From assembly GCA_018267965.1 (NCBI GenBank), contig JAFDXK010000002.1, forward strand, positions 310,001 through 374,000: DNA of 64,000 nucleotides, in the 5' to 3' direction. Source of the stretch: Bacteroidota bacterium (GTDB taxonomy: Bacteria; Bacteroidota; Bacteroidia; Chitinophagales; Chitinophagaceae). Of this stretch, positions 1-7,980 are shown in pieces (position 1 is the stretch's first letter; each line of letters opens with the position of its first letter). The position numbers and the translations under genes were made by a program. A model generated the notes under the pieces. That model did no database searches, was not told where the DNA came from, and saw only the letters and a program-made list of their open reading frames with translations.

Positions 1-21
1 TTTATTTACACATTATTCTAG

Positions 22-378
22 ATGAAAGAACAGGTAAAAATAAAAGAGAGTTTACTGGCAATTGTATTGCTAGGCATACTACTTTATTTCCTGTTCGGCT
101 GGAAACAAGCCTTGTATGTTGTTTTTACTATCGGTATCCTTGGCTTAGTATCTAATGCATTTGCTGCTTTTGTATATACTTGGTTTAGTAAGCTTACCGG
201 TATTTTAGGAAAGATTAACAACGTTATTTTGCTTAGTGTCATATATTGGGTTATTCTTACACCTGTTGCATTTTTTATGAAAAGCAAAAGCGGTGTAAAG
301 CTGAAAAAACCAGCAGTTGGTAATTTTGTAGAACGCGATCATTTGTTCTCAAAAAATGATTTACAAAATCCATGGTAA
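22..378 (+). CDS. SxtJ-like small integral membrane protein
   Basis: A 118-residue hydrophobic protein with two or three predicted membrane segments (about residues 10-28, 32-52 and 66-86). It ends in a short polar tail, ERDHLFSKNDLQNPW. That tail resembles the end of SxtJ-family membrane proteins, which usually lie beside carbamoyltransferases in polysaccharide or natural-product modification clusters; this recognition is from memory of the family. The expected partners would lie to the left, outside the window. Its stop overlaps the start of the next gene by 7 nt, so the two are probably co-transcribed and translationally coupled. Biochemical role unknown. Confidence 0.7.
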   Translation: MKEQVKIKESLLAIVLLGILLYFLFGWKQALYVVFTIGILGLVSNAFAAFVYTWFSKLTGILGKINNVILLSVIYWVILTPVAFFMKSKSGVKLKKPAVGNFVERDHLFSKNDLQNPW

Positions 379-1295
379 ATAAATATGCACTTGCAATATT
401 CTTGTTTTGTTTAGGCTTTTACGCAAATGCACAAGAACCTCAACGCATTGATGTAAATCCTGTAGAAGAAATCAGTGGACATTATTTGGCCATCGTACCC
501 AATGGAGAGATAAAAGCTGTTCTGGTATTGCTTGCAGGTTATAGCCAGGGTCCTGAGAACACTTTACCTGAAACTAAACTGGATAGTTTAGCTTATGATA
601 ATAACATACTTACTATATCATTTGCTGCTGGCTACGAAGTATATGCCCGAGAACGTGTAGTTAATAATCTTACAGCTGTATTGAAGGATGTAGTTAAGCG
701 TTATAAAGTCGACCCAAGCAAATTTGTTCTGGGAGGTTTTTCTGCAGGGGGCACTATTGCACTAAGATATGTTGAGCTATGCAATCAATATCCGGATAGA
801 TACCCTGTTCACCCTAAGGGTATATTCACAGTTGATTCACCCATCGATATATTCAGCTGTTGGGAATTGTTTGAACAAATTGTAAAAGACAATTTCTCAA
901 AACTAGCGGTTGATGAAGCTAACAGCGCTATGCAGATGATGCGTGAAGACCGTGGTGTGCCGAGAGATAACGTGGCGAAGTATGCAGAAGTAGCTCCTTT
1001 TAGCATGAACCCTGCTTACTGTAATAATGAAAAATACCTGAAAGAAATTGCTGTAAGGACCTATCATGAAATAAATGTAGAGTGGCGATTGGTGAATAGG
1101 CTGCAAACCGTTCATAATTCGAATTATGAGTTTTCTGCTGAGCTTGTAAAACGCCTGATGGTGATGGGCAATAAGAAAGCACAGTTTATACAATCGAAAA
1201 GACCGGGTATAAGGGCAAATGGTATGCGTCATCCACATTCCTGGTCTATTGTAGACGAAGAAGAATGTATTCAATGGATAAAATCTATCATATAA
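372..1295 (+). CDS. Secreted alpha/beta-hydrolase (esterase-like)
   Basis: A 307-residue protein with a signal peptide (residues 1-20, ending YANA|Q). The alpha/beta-hydrolase nucleophile elbow GGFSAGG places the catalytic serine at about residue 124. A C-terminal HPHSW segment (about 287-291) is the likely catalytic histidine region, and the acid is probably the Asp in TVDSPID. It should act in the periplasm or on the outside of the cell as an esterase, lipase or peptidase; the substrate cannot be read from the sequence. The ATG at 372 overlaps the preceding membrane-protein gene, suggesting a joint role, perhaps in modifying a surface glycan (inference). Confidence 0.75.
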   Translation: MVNKYALAIFLFCLGFYANAQEPQRIDVNPVEEISGHYLAIVPNGEIKAVLVLLAGYSQGPENTLPETKLDSLAYDNNILTISFAAGYEVYARERVVNNLTAVLKDVVKRYKVDPSKFVLGGFSAGGTIALRYVELCNQYPDRYPVHPKGIFTVDSPIDIFSCWELFEQIVKDNFSKLAVDEANSAMQMMREDRGVPRDNVAKYAEVAPFSMNPAYCNNEKYLKEIAVRTYHEINVEWRLVNRLQTVHNSNYEFSAELVKRLMVMGNKKAQFIQSKRPGIRANGMRHPHSWSIVDEEECIQWIKSII

Positions 1296-1348
1296 TAGTC
1301 GTTGATAGCCAATTCGCATTTTCTTGCACCTTTTTGAGCCGAAAACTA

Positions 1349-1356
1349 TAATTTTG
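1349..1356 (+). promoter_or_regulatory. Bacteroidota -7 element (TAATTTTG) for the split carB gene
   Basis: Exact match to TAnnTTTG. Only 6 nt separate it from the ATG at 1363, so transcription would begin at or within a few bases of the start codon. A TTG at 1324-1326 lies about 22 nt upstream in the place of the -33 element. Confidence 0.6.
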
Positions 1357-1362
1357 CAGCTC

Positions 1363-2562
1363 ATGAGTGCGGCGTCTTCAATTCTCCACAACGAGTCAAT
1401 TCCCGGTAGTAAGAAAAAGATTATTGTATTAGGTTCAGGTCCCAACCGAATAGGTCAAGGCATTGAATTTGACTATTGTTGTACACACGGCCTGATGGCA
1501 ATTAAAGATTGCGGTTATGAAGCCATTATGGTGAACTGCAATCCCGAAACGGTATCAACGGATTTTGATATAGCGGACAAGCTGTATTTCGAGCCCGTTT
1601 ATTGGGAACACCTTTGGGAGATAATAGAGCACGAACAGCCTTATGGCGTAATTGTTCAGTTGGGTGGACAAACAGCCCTGAAGCTTGCCAAACGATTGCA
1701 CGAAAAAGGTGTGCGTATCATCGGTACATCATATGATGATATGGATATCGCCGAAGATCGCGGACGCTTCAGCGATATGCTGAAGGAACTCAACATCCCT
1801 TATCCGCGTTATGGTACTGCTTACACTACTGATGAAGCTATTGAAGTAGCTAATGAAGTAGGTTATCCTGTGTTGGTTCGTCCTTCTTATGTATTGGGCG
1901 GGCAAAGAATGCGTATCGTTATCAATGATGAAGAACTGGAAAAAGGTGTGGTAAGTTTATTAAAACACCTGCCTGGTAATAAGATATTGATTGACCATTT
2001 CCTCGACCGTTGCCAGGAAGCTGAAGTAGATGCTATATGTGATGGTGAAGAAGTACACATCATGGGTATCATGGAGCATATAGAGCCGGCAGGTATTCAC
2101 AGTGGCGATAGTCACGCCTTGCTGCCATGTTTCAACCTGAGCCCGATGATAGTAGATGAAATGGCAGAGATAGCAAAGAAGATAGCACTGAAATTAAATG
2201 TGCGTGGTTTGATTAATATACAGTATGCCATTAAAGATGGCAAAGTATATGTGATAGAAGCCAATCCTCGTGCCAGCCGTACTACTCCTTTCATCGCAAA
2301 AGCTTATGGCATACCTTATCTGAACATTGCTACTAAAGTGATGATGGGTGAGAAGAAACTGAAAGACTTTAAGTTAGAGAAGAAGTTAGAAGGATATGCA
2401 GTGAAAGAACCTGTGTTCAGTTTCAACAAATTCCCTAACGTGAATAAAGAATTAGGGCCTGAAATGAAAAGTACCGGTGAAGCCATCCGTTTTATCAAAG
2501 ATTTGAAAGACCCTTGGTTCAGACAACTATATAAAGAGCGCAGTATGCACTTAAGTAAATAA
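1363..2562 (+). CDS. carB: Carbamoyl-phosphate synthase large subunit, C-terminal half (split CarB)
   Basis: The 399-residue product aligns with the second ATP-grasp half of CarB, which phosphorylates carbamate to make carbamoyl phosphate for arginine and pyrimidines. Recognisable blocks are GSGPNRIGQGIEFDYCC, NCNPETVSTD, VRPSYVLGG, the ATP-grasp EANPRASRT and GPEMKSTGE. The N-terminal carboxyphosphate half and the allosteric MGS-like C-terminal domain are both absent. The preceding gene is unrelated, so this is not a local frameshift. An in-frame TTG at 1324 exists, but the -7 promoter box lies downstream of it, so the ATG at 1363 is the start. The N-terminal half and carA must be elsewhere. 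A rho-independent terminator follows directly. Confidence 0.9.
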   Translation: MSAASSILHNESIPGSKKKIIVLGSGPNRIGQGIEFDYCCTHGLMAIKDCGYEAIMVNCNPETVSTDFDIADKLYFEPVYWEHLWEIIEHEQPYGVIVQLGGQTALKLAKRLHEKGVRIIGTSYDDMDIAEDRGRFSDMLKELNIPYPRYGTAYTTDEAIEVANEVGYPVLVRPSYVLGGQRMRIVINDEELEKGVVSLLKHLPGNKILIDHFLDRCQEAEVDAICDGEEVHIMGIMEHIEPAGIHSGDSHALLPCFNLSPMIVDEMAEIAKKIALKLNVRGLINIQYAIKDGKVYVIEANPRASRTTPFIAKAYGIPYLNIATKVMMGEKKLKDFKLEKKLEGYAVKEPVFSFNKFPNVNKELGPEMKSTGEAIRFIKDLKDPWFRQLYKERSMHLSK

Positions 2563-2566
2563 CTTT

Positions 2567-2598
2567 AAAGTCCCGTTTTGCGGGACTTTATCATTTTA
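2567..2598 (+). terminator. Rho-independent terminator after split carB
   Basis: Stem AAAGTCCCG / CGGGACTTT (2567-2575 with 2581-2589) and loop TTTTG, followed by ATCATTTT. It starts 5 nt after the carB stop and runs up to the next start codon. Confidence 0.85.
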
Positions 2599-3038
2599 TG
2601 AACTGGAAGATTAAAGCATTTAACGAACTTAATAATTACGAACTATATGAAATACTAAAGCTGAGAGCTAAGGTATTTGTGGTGGAACAGAACTGTGTGT
2701 TTCAGGATATGGATGATAAAGACCAGAAGAGCCTGCATGTAATGGGTTTTGAAAATGATATTCTGGTGGCATATAGCAGGTTAGTATCACCTGGAGTGTC
2801 ATACAAAGAGATGTCGATTGGACGCGTGGTGACAGACCCTGACTACCGCAGAAAAGGGATGGGGAAAGAACTGATGCAGGTATCTATCGAAAAGATATGC
2901 GAAGCATTTGGTAATCAGCCAATACGTATTGGCGCTCAGTGTTATTTGAAAGCTTTTTATCAAAGCTTTGCTTTTAATATAAATAGTGATGAATATTTAG
3001 AAGACGGAATACCACACGTTGAGATGTTGCGAATCTAA
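2598..3038 (+). CDS. GNAT N-acetyltransferase, ElaA family
   Basis: A 146-residue cytoplasmic protein of standard ElaA length. The N-terminal block LRAKVFVVEQNCVFQDMDD is characteristic of ElaA proteins, and the acetyl-CoA pyrophosphate-binding loop RRKGMG (about 84-89) follows the GRVVTDPDYR strand. Members transfer an acetyl group from acetyl-CoA to an amine; the physiological acceptor is unknown. The ATG directly abuts the upstream terminator, so it is either transcribed by read-through or from a promoter inside carB. Confidence 0.85.
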   Translation: MNWKIKAFNELNNYELYEILKLRAKVFVVEQNCVFQDMDDKDQKSLHVMGFENDILVAYSRLVSPGVSYKEMSIGRVVTDPDYRRKGMGKELMQVSIEKICEAFGNQPIRIGAQCYLKAFYQSFAFNINSDEYLEDGIPHVEMLRI

Positions 3039-3078
3039 ATATTCATTCCTATGTTTTTATCACGAGGAAAGACCCCTA

Positions 3079-3086
3079 TAACTTTG
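3079..3086 (+). promoter_or_regulatory. -7 element (TAACTTTG) for TonB receptor
   Basis: Exact TAnnTTTG match, 23 nt before the ATG at 3110. It sits in the loop of a short CCCC/GGGG inverted repeat (3073-3089). No clear -33 TTTG is seen. Confidence 0.5.
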
Positions 3087-3109
3087 GGGCGTTTTTAAAA
3101 ATTAACCTC

Positions 3110-4972
3110 ATGAAAAAACAAAGGATTTTAGGATTAGGATTAGTTCTTCTCTCGTTTCATTCTGTTGCTCAAACCGTAACACTTGATTCTGTTACCATTC
3201 ACGATAACAGGATACAAGCGCCATTTGGAAAACAAAACAGGAACATCCAGGTATTGGATAAAAAGCAGATAAATGCGCTGCCTGTCAAATCTGTGAATGA
3301 ATTATTGTCGTATGTTGCCGGAGCAGATCTTCGTCAGCGTGGACCAAACGGTACACAATCCGACATCAGTATTGATGGTAGCACGTTTGATGAAGTATTG
3401 ATATTGGTAAATGGTGTAAAAATGAGCGACCCGCAAACCGGCCACCATATTATGAACCTGCCTATTCCGCTATCCAGCATCGAACAAATTGAAATACTAC
3501 GTGGTCCTTCTGCTATGATATATGGCGTAAATACTATGGCCGGAGCCATCAATATTGTAACACGTATGCCGCAGCAAAATGAAATTAACGCACAGCTGTA
3601 TGCAGGAAGTAATTTGATGACGGATAGTGCTACGGGCAACACATACTACGGATGGGGTATACAGGCGTCAGCCTCACTTGCGGGTAAAAAGCAGTCACAC
3701 ACATTATCAATAGCTCACGATGAAGGTAACGGTTATCGATATAATACCGGATTCAATGCTTACCGTATATTTTACCAAAACAGATTTTTATTGAATAAGA
3801 AGAATAGCATTGAAGCTATGGGTGGTTACATCAATAATGATTTTGATGCTAACGGATATTATGCAGCCCCTGTGGATGTGGAATCGAAAGAAACAGTGCA
3901 AACGGCATTTGGTAGCATCATATATACATTTACGCCCAACGAAAAACTAACTATAAAGCCACGCGTTAGTTATCGCTATAACAATGATGATTATATCTTC
4001 ATTCGTCAAAACCCCTCTTACTATCACAATATACATGAAACCAATGTAACTACTGGTGAAATACAAACTACATACAAGCTAGGTAAAGGTATTATAGGTG
4101 CAGGCTTTGAATACCGGGATGAAAATATTAATAGCACTAATCTTGGTAAAAGGGAGCGCAGCAATAGCGGTGTGTTTGCTGAATACAAACATTTTTTCTC
4201 AAACAAACTGAATGCGGGGTTGGGAGTATATGGTAACTATAACAGTGATTATGGATGGCAAGTTTTTCCAGGCGTAGATGCTGGTTATCGTTTCATGCCA
4301 AAATGGAAATTGTATGCCAACGCAAGCACAGGAGAGCGGTTGCCTACGTATACAGACTTATACTATAAAGGCCCGGTAAATATTGGCAACACCGCACTTC
4401 AGCCAGAGAAAGCAGTGTGTGCAGAAGGAGGGTTACAATTTACCCATCCGGTATTTTTTGTACAGGCGGCATATTTTTATCGTCATATAACCGACTTTAT
4501 AGATTGGGTTCGTGTGTTGAATACAGACCCTTGGCAACCACAAAACTATCAGTCTATTAATACACAAGGCATTACCATGCAAACAAGATACGATTTGAGT
4601 AAACATGCCTCGTGGAGCGACAACTACAGACTAAGGCTGTCTGCAAACTATACTTATCTTCACCCCCAAATAGAAATACCGGGAACATCAATATCTAAAT
4701 ATACTATCGAAGCATTAAAACATCAGGCAATAGCCAGTGTGCAAAGTATACTATTTGAGAAATGGCAAATAAATATCAACGCACGTTATCAATATCGCAT
4801 CAGTGCAAACGATTATACATTGATAGATGCCAGGATAGGATACCAAATCAAAAAATGGTTTATTTATGCTGACGTAAATAATATTTTGGATACGCAATAT
4901 AAAGAAACCGGCGCAGTCCAACTACCTGGCAGATGGTATACAGTTGGTGTAAGATTTAAAACTCATATGTAA
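3110..4972 (+). CDS. TonB-dependent outer-membrane receptor, BtuB-like
   Basis: A 620-residue outer-membrane receptor with signal peptide (1-20, HSVAQ). The plug domain occupies about residues 40-150 (QVLDKKQINALPVKSVNELL, IEILRGPSAMIYGVNTMAGAINIVTR), and a 22-strand type barrel follows to the C-terminal VGVRFKTHM. There is no N-terminal carboxypeptidase-like or STN domain, so it resembles the short BtuB/siderophore class rather than SusC. The ligand is not evident. The following genes (31-residue membrane peptide, YHS lipoprotein) hint at a metal-related role, but they have their own promoter, so this is weak inference. Confidence 0.85.
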   Translation: MKKQRILGLGLVLLSFHSVAQTVTLDSVTIHDNRIQAPFGKQNRNIQVLDKKQINALPVKSVNELLSYVAGADLRQRGPNGTQSDISIDGSTFDEVLILVNGVKMSDPQTGHHIMNLPIPLSSIEQIEILRGPSAMIYGVNTMAGAINIVTRMPQQNEINAQLYAGSNLMTDSATGNTYYGWGIQASASLAGKKQSHTLSIAHDEGNGYRYNTGFNAYRIFYQNRFLLNKKNSIEAMGGYINNDFDANGYYAAPVDVESKETVQTAFGSIIYTFTPNEKLTIKPRVSYRYNNDDYIFIRQNPSYYHNIHETNVTTGEIQTTYKLGKGIIGAGFEYRDENINSTNLGKRERSNSGVFAEYKHFFSNKLNAGLGVYGNYNSDYGWQVFPGVDAGYRFMPKWKLYANASTGERLPTYTDLYYKGPVNIGNTALQPEKAVCAEGGLQFTHPVFFVQAAYFYRHITDFIDWVRVLNTDPWQPQNYQSINTQGITMQTRYDLSKHASWSDNYRLRLSANYTYLHPQIEIPGTSISKYTIEALKHQAIASVQSILFEKWQININARYQYRISANDYTLIDARIGYQIKKWFIYADVNNILDTQYKETGAVQLPGRWYTVGVRFKTHM

Positions 4973-4974
4973 TG

Positions 4975-4988
4975 ATGCTTGCAAGCAT
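4975..4988. promoter_or_regulatory. Perfect 14-bp palindrome, candidate operator
   Basis: ATGCTTG/CAAGCAT is a perfect inverted repeat immediately upstream of the -7 element at 4989. It therefore occupies the spacer or -33 region of the promoter for the small membrane peptide and YHS lipoprotein. Position and symmetry fit a dimeric repressor site; no regulator is identified. Confidence 0.45.
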
Positions 4989-4996
4989 TATATTTG
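4989..4996 (+). promoter_or_regulatory. -7 element (TATATTTG) for the 31-aa peptide/YHS unit
   Basis: Exact TAnnTTTG match directly adjoining the palindrome and 29 nt before the ATG at 5026. Confidence 0.55.
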
Positions 4997-5025
4997 TAAC
5001 GTTATAAACGGTAAAAAAACCTATT

Positions 5026-5121
5026 ATGTACAATATCATTTTTGTTTCGGCCGCTGCAGCATTATTTATTATTACTGTAGTGCAGTTTTCACGAACTGCG
5101 GCAAGGCTGATAAAGAAATAG
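5026..5121 (+). CDS. 31-residue single-pass membrane peptide
   Basis: The reading frame begins MYNIIFVSAAAALF and ends RTAARLIKK. One hydrophobic helix (about residues 3-20) is followed by a basic tail, so an N-out/C-in membrane peptide is likely. It lies between its own promoter (4989) and a YHS lipoprotein that starts 32 nt downstream, so the two probably form one transcript. The sequence is not one I recognise. Support comes from membrane-peptide composition, a good upstream promoter and conserved-looking gene context; expression is unproven. Confidence 0.5.
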   Translation: MYNIIFVSAAAALFIITVVQFSRTAARLIKK

Positions 5122-5153
5122 TATATTATCATTTCAATCAAGAATTAAGTAAT

Positions 5154-5432
5154 ATGAAAAAGATGCTATTATTTATTGCTGTTGCTACATTTACGGCCTG
5201 TAATAACTCAGGAGAACAAAAAACAGAATCTGCAACTGCTAATTCGGCCAGCAAAATCGAAACTGTAAAGACAGCAGCTCATGTAAAAATTGACCCTGTT
5301 TGCGAAATGGAATTTGACACATCATGGACAGAATATACAGTATACAAAGGTGATACGGTTAAGTTCTGCAGTGATGTATGTAAAGGGGTATTTTTGAAAA
5401 ATCCTGACAAATACGCATCTAAACTGAAATAA
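5154..5432 (+). CDS. YHS-domain lipoprotein (metal-binding type)
   Basis: A 92-residue lipoprotein with lipobox FTAC (Cys16) and a short S/T/A-rich linker. A YHS domain spans about residues 43-90, with DPVCEMEF (Cys50) and FCSDVC (Cys72, Cys76). YHS domains are short metal-associated modules, often attached to heavy-metal ATPases or found as periplasmic proteins in copper or other metal handling; the metal here is unknown. It is the second gene of the unit begun by the 31-residue membrane peptide and ends at a strong terminator. Confidence 0.8.
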   Translation: MKKMLLFIAVATFTACNNSGEQKTESATANSASKIETVKTAAHVKIDPVCEMEFDTSWTEYTVYKGDTVKFCSDVCKGVFLKNPDKYASKLK

Positions 5433-5439
5433 TCTACAT

Positions 5440-5467
5440 CGGGAGGCTAACTGCCTCCCGTTCTTTT
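5440..5467 (+). terminator. Rho-independent terminator after YHS lipoprotein
   Basis: Stem CGGGAGGC / GCCTCCCG (5440-5447 with 5453-5460), loop TAACT, then TTCTTTT. Confidence 0.9.
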
Positions 5468-5490
5468 GTACGTTAGGCTGGCTTTTTACC

Positions 5491-5498
5491 TAACTTTG
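5491..5498 (+). promoter_or_regulatory. Promoter of thioesterase/M16 unit (TTTG-N22-TAACTTTG)
   Basis: -33 TTTG at 5465-5468 and -7 TAACTTTG at 5491-5498, separated by 22 nt; the start codon at 5519 follows about 20 nt later. The -33 box overlaps the T-tract of the upstream terminator. Confidence 0.65.
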
Positions 5499-5518
5499 CC
5501 GCGTTTTAAATATTTCTT

Positions 5519-6037
5519 ATGGTAAAAGAAAAAAGTCCGGAGGACACGCATGTAGTGATGTCGGAGCTGGTGTTGCCAAATGATACCAATACTTTAGGCA
5601 ATCTGATGGGAGGAAGATTGATGCACTGGATGGATATAGCTGCAGCTATTGCTGCTCAAAAACATTGCAATTGCCCGGTGGTAACAGCATCTGTTGATAA
5701 TGTATCCTTCAACAACCCTATCAAGTTAGGTAACCTGCTTACAATAGAAGCAAAACTGACAAGGTCTTTCAACACCTCAATGGAAGTGTATTTGCAGGTA
5801 TGGGGAGAAGACCTTTCGGCACAATATAAATACCTGACCAATGAAGCGTATCTTACCTTCGTAGCGCTGGACCCTAACGGTCGTCCGCGTAAAGTACCAG
5901 CCATAAAGCCTGTAACTGAAGAAGAACAGCACAGGTACGATGGTGCATTACGCCGCAGGCAGTTGCGTTTGGTTTTGGGGGGTAGGATGAAAGCAGAAGA
6001 CGCTGGCGAACTAAAAGCACTCTTCATAAAAGAATAA
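5519..6037 (+). CDS. Acyl-CoA thioesterase (hotdog fold, YciA/BACH type)
   Basis: A 172-residue single-hotdog protein. The family block LPNDTNTLGNLMGGRLMHWMDIAAAIAA (split here as motif NTLGNLMGG then HWMD) and the strand VDNVSFNNPIKLGNLL match acyl-CoA hydrolases that release CoA and free acid in the cytoplasm. A C-terminal helical extension rich in Arg (RRRQLRL) follows the domain. It is the first gene of a two-gene unit with the M16-like protein 11 nt downstream. Chain-length preference cannot be predicted. Confidence 0.85.
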   Translation: MVKEKSPEDTHVVMSELVLPNDTNTLGNLMGGRLMHWMDIAAAIAAQKHCNCPVVTASVDNVSFNNPIKLGNLLTIEAKLTRSFNTSMEVYLQVWGEDLSAQYKYLTNEAYLTFVALDPNGRPRKVPAIKPVTEEEQHRYDGALRRRQLRLVLGGRMKAEDAGELKALFIKE

Positions 6038-6048
6038 GTATAGAAAGA

Positions 6049-7332
6049 ATGATACTCGACAGAAAAACACCACCGCAGATACATGATGCTATAGAGTTTG
6101 ATTATGTATTACCTGCTATTACTACAGATAAACTTGATAATGGTTTACCTGTGTATTGGCTGAATGCAGGTGTTCAGGACGTTGTAGAAATAGACTGGGT
6201 ATTTCCTGCCGGATTGTGGTACGAACATAAAGAAGCAGTTTCGCAGGCAGTAGCCGGCTTGCTTAAAAACGGCACTAATAAATACACTGCTGCACAGATA
6301 CATGAAGCGTTAGAGTACTACGGTGCAAGTCTGAAGGTTTCTCCCGGTAATGATTACAGCCTGATCACGCTGCATACGCTTACCAAGCATTTGCCTCAAT
6401 TATTGTCGGTAGTGTATGATATACTAACCGACGCTACGTTTCCGCAAAATGAAATAGACATATACAGGCAAAATTCTATACAGCGTTTACTTGTAAATCT
6501 TCGTCATTGTGATTTTGTTGCTAATCAACAAATAGATGCAGTGTTATTTGGCGAATCGCACCCTTATGGAAGATATACCAAACAATCTGCTATAGAGGCT
6601 TACACACGTGAAGACCTGCTTGCTTTTTATAGCAGAGGTTACGACCTGTCGAAAGTGAAGATATTCATGGCTGGTAATATAGGCAGCAGTGAAGTAAAAT
6701 TGATGAACGAAGTATTTGGAAAAACTGTTGTAACAGAGCCTAATGTTGCTAACACAAATATCCCTGTTCAACCTAAAGCGGAAAAAAAGCTGAGTATAAC
6801 CAATGACCCTAACGGAGTGCAAGGCGCTATACGTTTAGGGCGCATATTTCCAAACAGACACCATCCTGATTTTGCACCTATGGTCGTGCTCAATACTTTA
6901 TTCGGTGGTTATTTTGGCTCAAGGCTGATGAGCAATATCCGGGAGGATAAAGGATATACTTATGGCATCTATAGCTCGTTATCCCCTTATTCCAACAGCG
7001 GCACATTTTCTGTACATACAGAAGTAGGTCGTGATGTGATAGAAGCTGCTTTGAAAGAGATATATCATGAAATGAAAGTATTGCAGGAAGAGCTTGCTGA
7101 CGAAGAAGAGTTGCTGTTGGTAAAAAACTACCTGTTAGGTAACCTTTTAGGCGATTTAGACGGTCCTTTCTCCATATTGCAACGCTGGCGCACTTTGGTA
7201 TTGAATGATATGAATATTGAACATTTCAACCGAAATATCAATATTTATAAAACGATAACAGCACAGGAACTACAGGCATTAGCCCAAAAGTATTTTAATG
7301 CTGAAGATTACCACGAGGTAGTTGTCGTGTAG
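6049..7332 (+). CDS. M16-family peptidase homologue lacking the HxxEH zinc motif
   Basis: A 427-residue two-lobed M16 protein. The C-terminal half shows the typical VLNTLFGGYFGSRLMSNIREDKGYTYGIYS block (shortened key motif GGYFGSRL...DKGYTYG), and the N-terminal lobe has PAGLWYEHKEAVSQAVAGLLKNGT. Where active members carry HxxEH, this protein has SQAVAG, so it cannot bind the catalytic zinc. In the family such proteins serve as non-catalytic partners of an active M16 subunit, but no active partner is encoded nearby. It may instead pair with a distant gene product or act as a scaffold. It has no signal peptide and is co-transcribed with the upstream thioesterase. Confidence 0.85.
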   Translation: MILDRKTPPQIHDAIEFDYVLPAITTDKLDNGLPVYWLNAGVQDVVEIDWVFPAGLWYEHKEAVSQAVAGLLKNGTNKYTAAQIHEALEYYGASLKVSPGNDYSLITLHTLTKHLPQLLSVVYDILTDATFPQNEIDIYRQNSIQRLLVNLRHCDFVANQQIDAVLFGESHPYGRYTKQSAIEAYTREDLLAFYSRGYDLSKVKIFMAGNIGSSEVKLMNEVFGKTVVTEPNVANTNIPVQPKAEKKLSITNDPNGVQGAIRLGRIFPNRHHPDFAPMVVLNTLFGGYFGSRLMSNIREDKGYTYGIYSSLSPYSNSGTFSVHTEVGRDVIEAALKEIYHEMKVLQEELADEEELLLVKNYLLGNLLGDLDGPFSILQRWRTLVLNDMNIEHFNRNINIYKTITAQELQALAQKYFNAEDYHEVVVV

Positions 7333-7335
7333 TTA

Positions 7336-7824
7336 TTATTGAGGTTTAAAATCTTGGTTTGTAACAGGCTCTGCCTTAGGTATGGTTACAACATTAAATG
7401 AAAAGTTTACTGCTTTGTGGCAATTATTACACGTTTGGGTAAGTAAAATAAAACTGTTTTGAAATTCGGAGCCATTCTTGTTTTTTATTGCGTAGCGAAT
7501 ACTATCTAAAACAGGTAAAATCATATCAATACTTTTTATTTCAACCCTGTCTTTTTCAAACATTTTGATATCATCAATAGCTTCGGTTATTTCATCCAAT
7601 TCAAAATTGGCCAACGGCCAGTTTTTATTAGAAGCAGCAAACCATAATTTTGCATGGTGTGTTTGAATACCAGACATAAACTCGCCTAATCCTGGTTTGT
7701 AACTATTTGCCAAGGCATGTTGCAGGCTGTCAATACGAGTATTAAGTAAAGATGTATTCTGATTGTCGTTATTACAACCAGAAATCATAATAATACTTAT
7801 CGCCAAACAGATGAGTTTTTTCAT
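7336..7824 (-). CDS. Lipoprotein with C-terminal CxxCH haem motif (cytochrome c'-like)
   Basis: A 162-residue lipoprotein (lipobox ISGC, Cys17). After a helical, HH- and charge-containing body it carries a single CNNCH motif at about residues 132-136, close to the C terminus. One CxxCH late in a mostly helical sequence is the arrangement of cytochrome c' and related monohaem four-helix proteins, so covalent haem attachment at the periplasmic side or outer membrane is likely. The redox partner is unknown. It converges on the M16 gene with only 3 nt between stops, and there is no visible terminator. Confidence 0.65.
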   Translation of the reverse strand: MKKLICLAISIIMISGCNNDNQNTSLLNTRIDSLQHALANSYKPGLGEFMSGIQTHHAKLWFAASNKNWPLANFELDEITEAIDDIKMFEKDRVEIKSIDMILPVLDSIRYAIKNKNGSEFQNSFILLTQTCNNCHKAVNFSFNVVTIPKAEPVTNQDFKPQ

Positions 7825-7980
7825 TTATTAAAGTTAAGAAAAGCCCTTATTTGAAGAATTGAATCAATTTGTAATTTTCGATTGTTTAAATACAGACCTT
7901 TATATAAGCTTTAACAATCCTATAAATCTGCGTGGGTAAACCTTTCGTTTATCTATTGTAACCAATTCAATTAACTTACT

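Noticed and set aside
1296-1362. Frameshift or missing N-terminal half of carB upstream of 1363
   Set aside because: The upstream gene is a complete secreted hydrolase and the gap holds only a promoter; no CarB N-terminal motifs are present in any frame.
903-1445. A 180-codon antisense frame across the hydrolase and split-carB start
   Set aside because: It overlaps two well-supported genes, has no recognisable domain or promoter, and its composition is that of a shadow frame.
3073-3089. Short CCCC...GGGG inverted repeat as a terminator before the TonB receptor
   Set aside because: The stem is only 4 bp and encloses the -7 promoter element; the following T-run (GTTTTTAAAA) is probably incidental.
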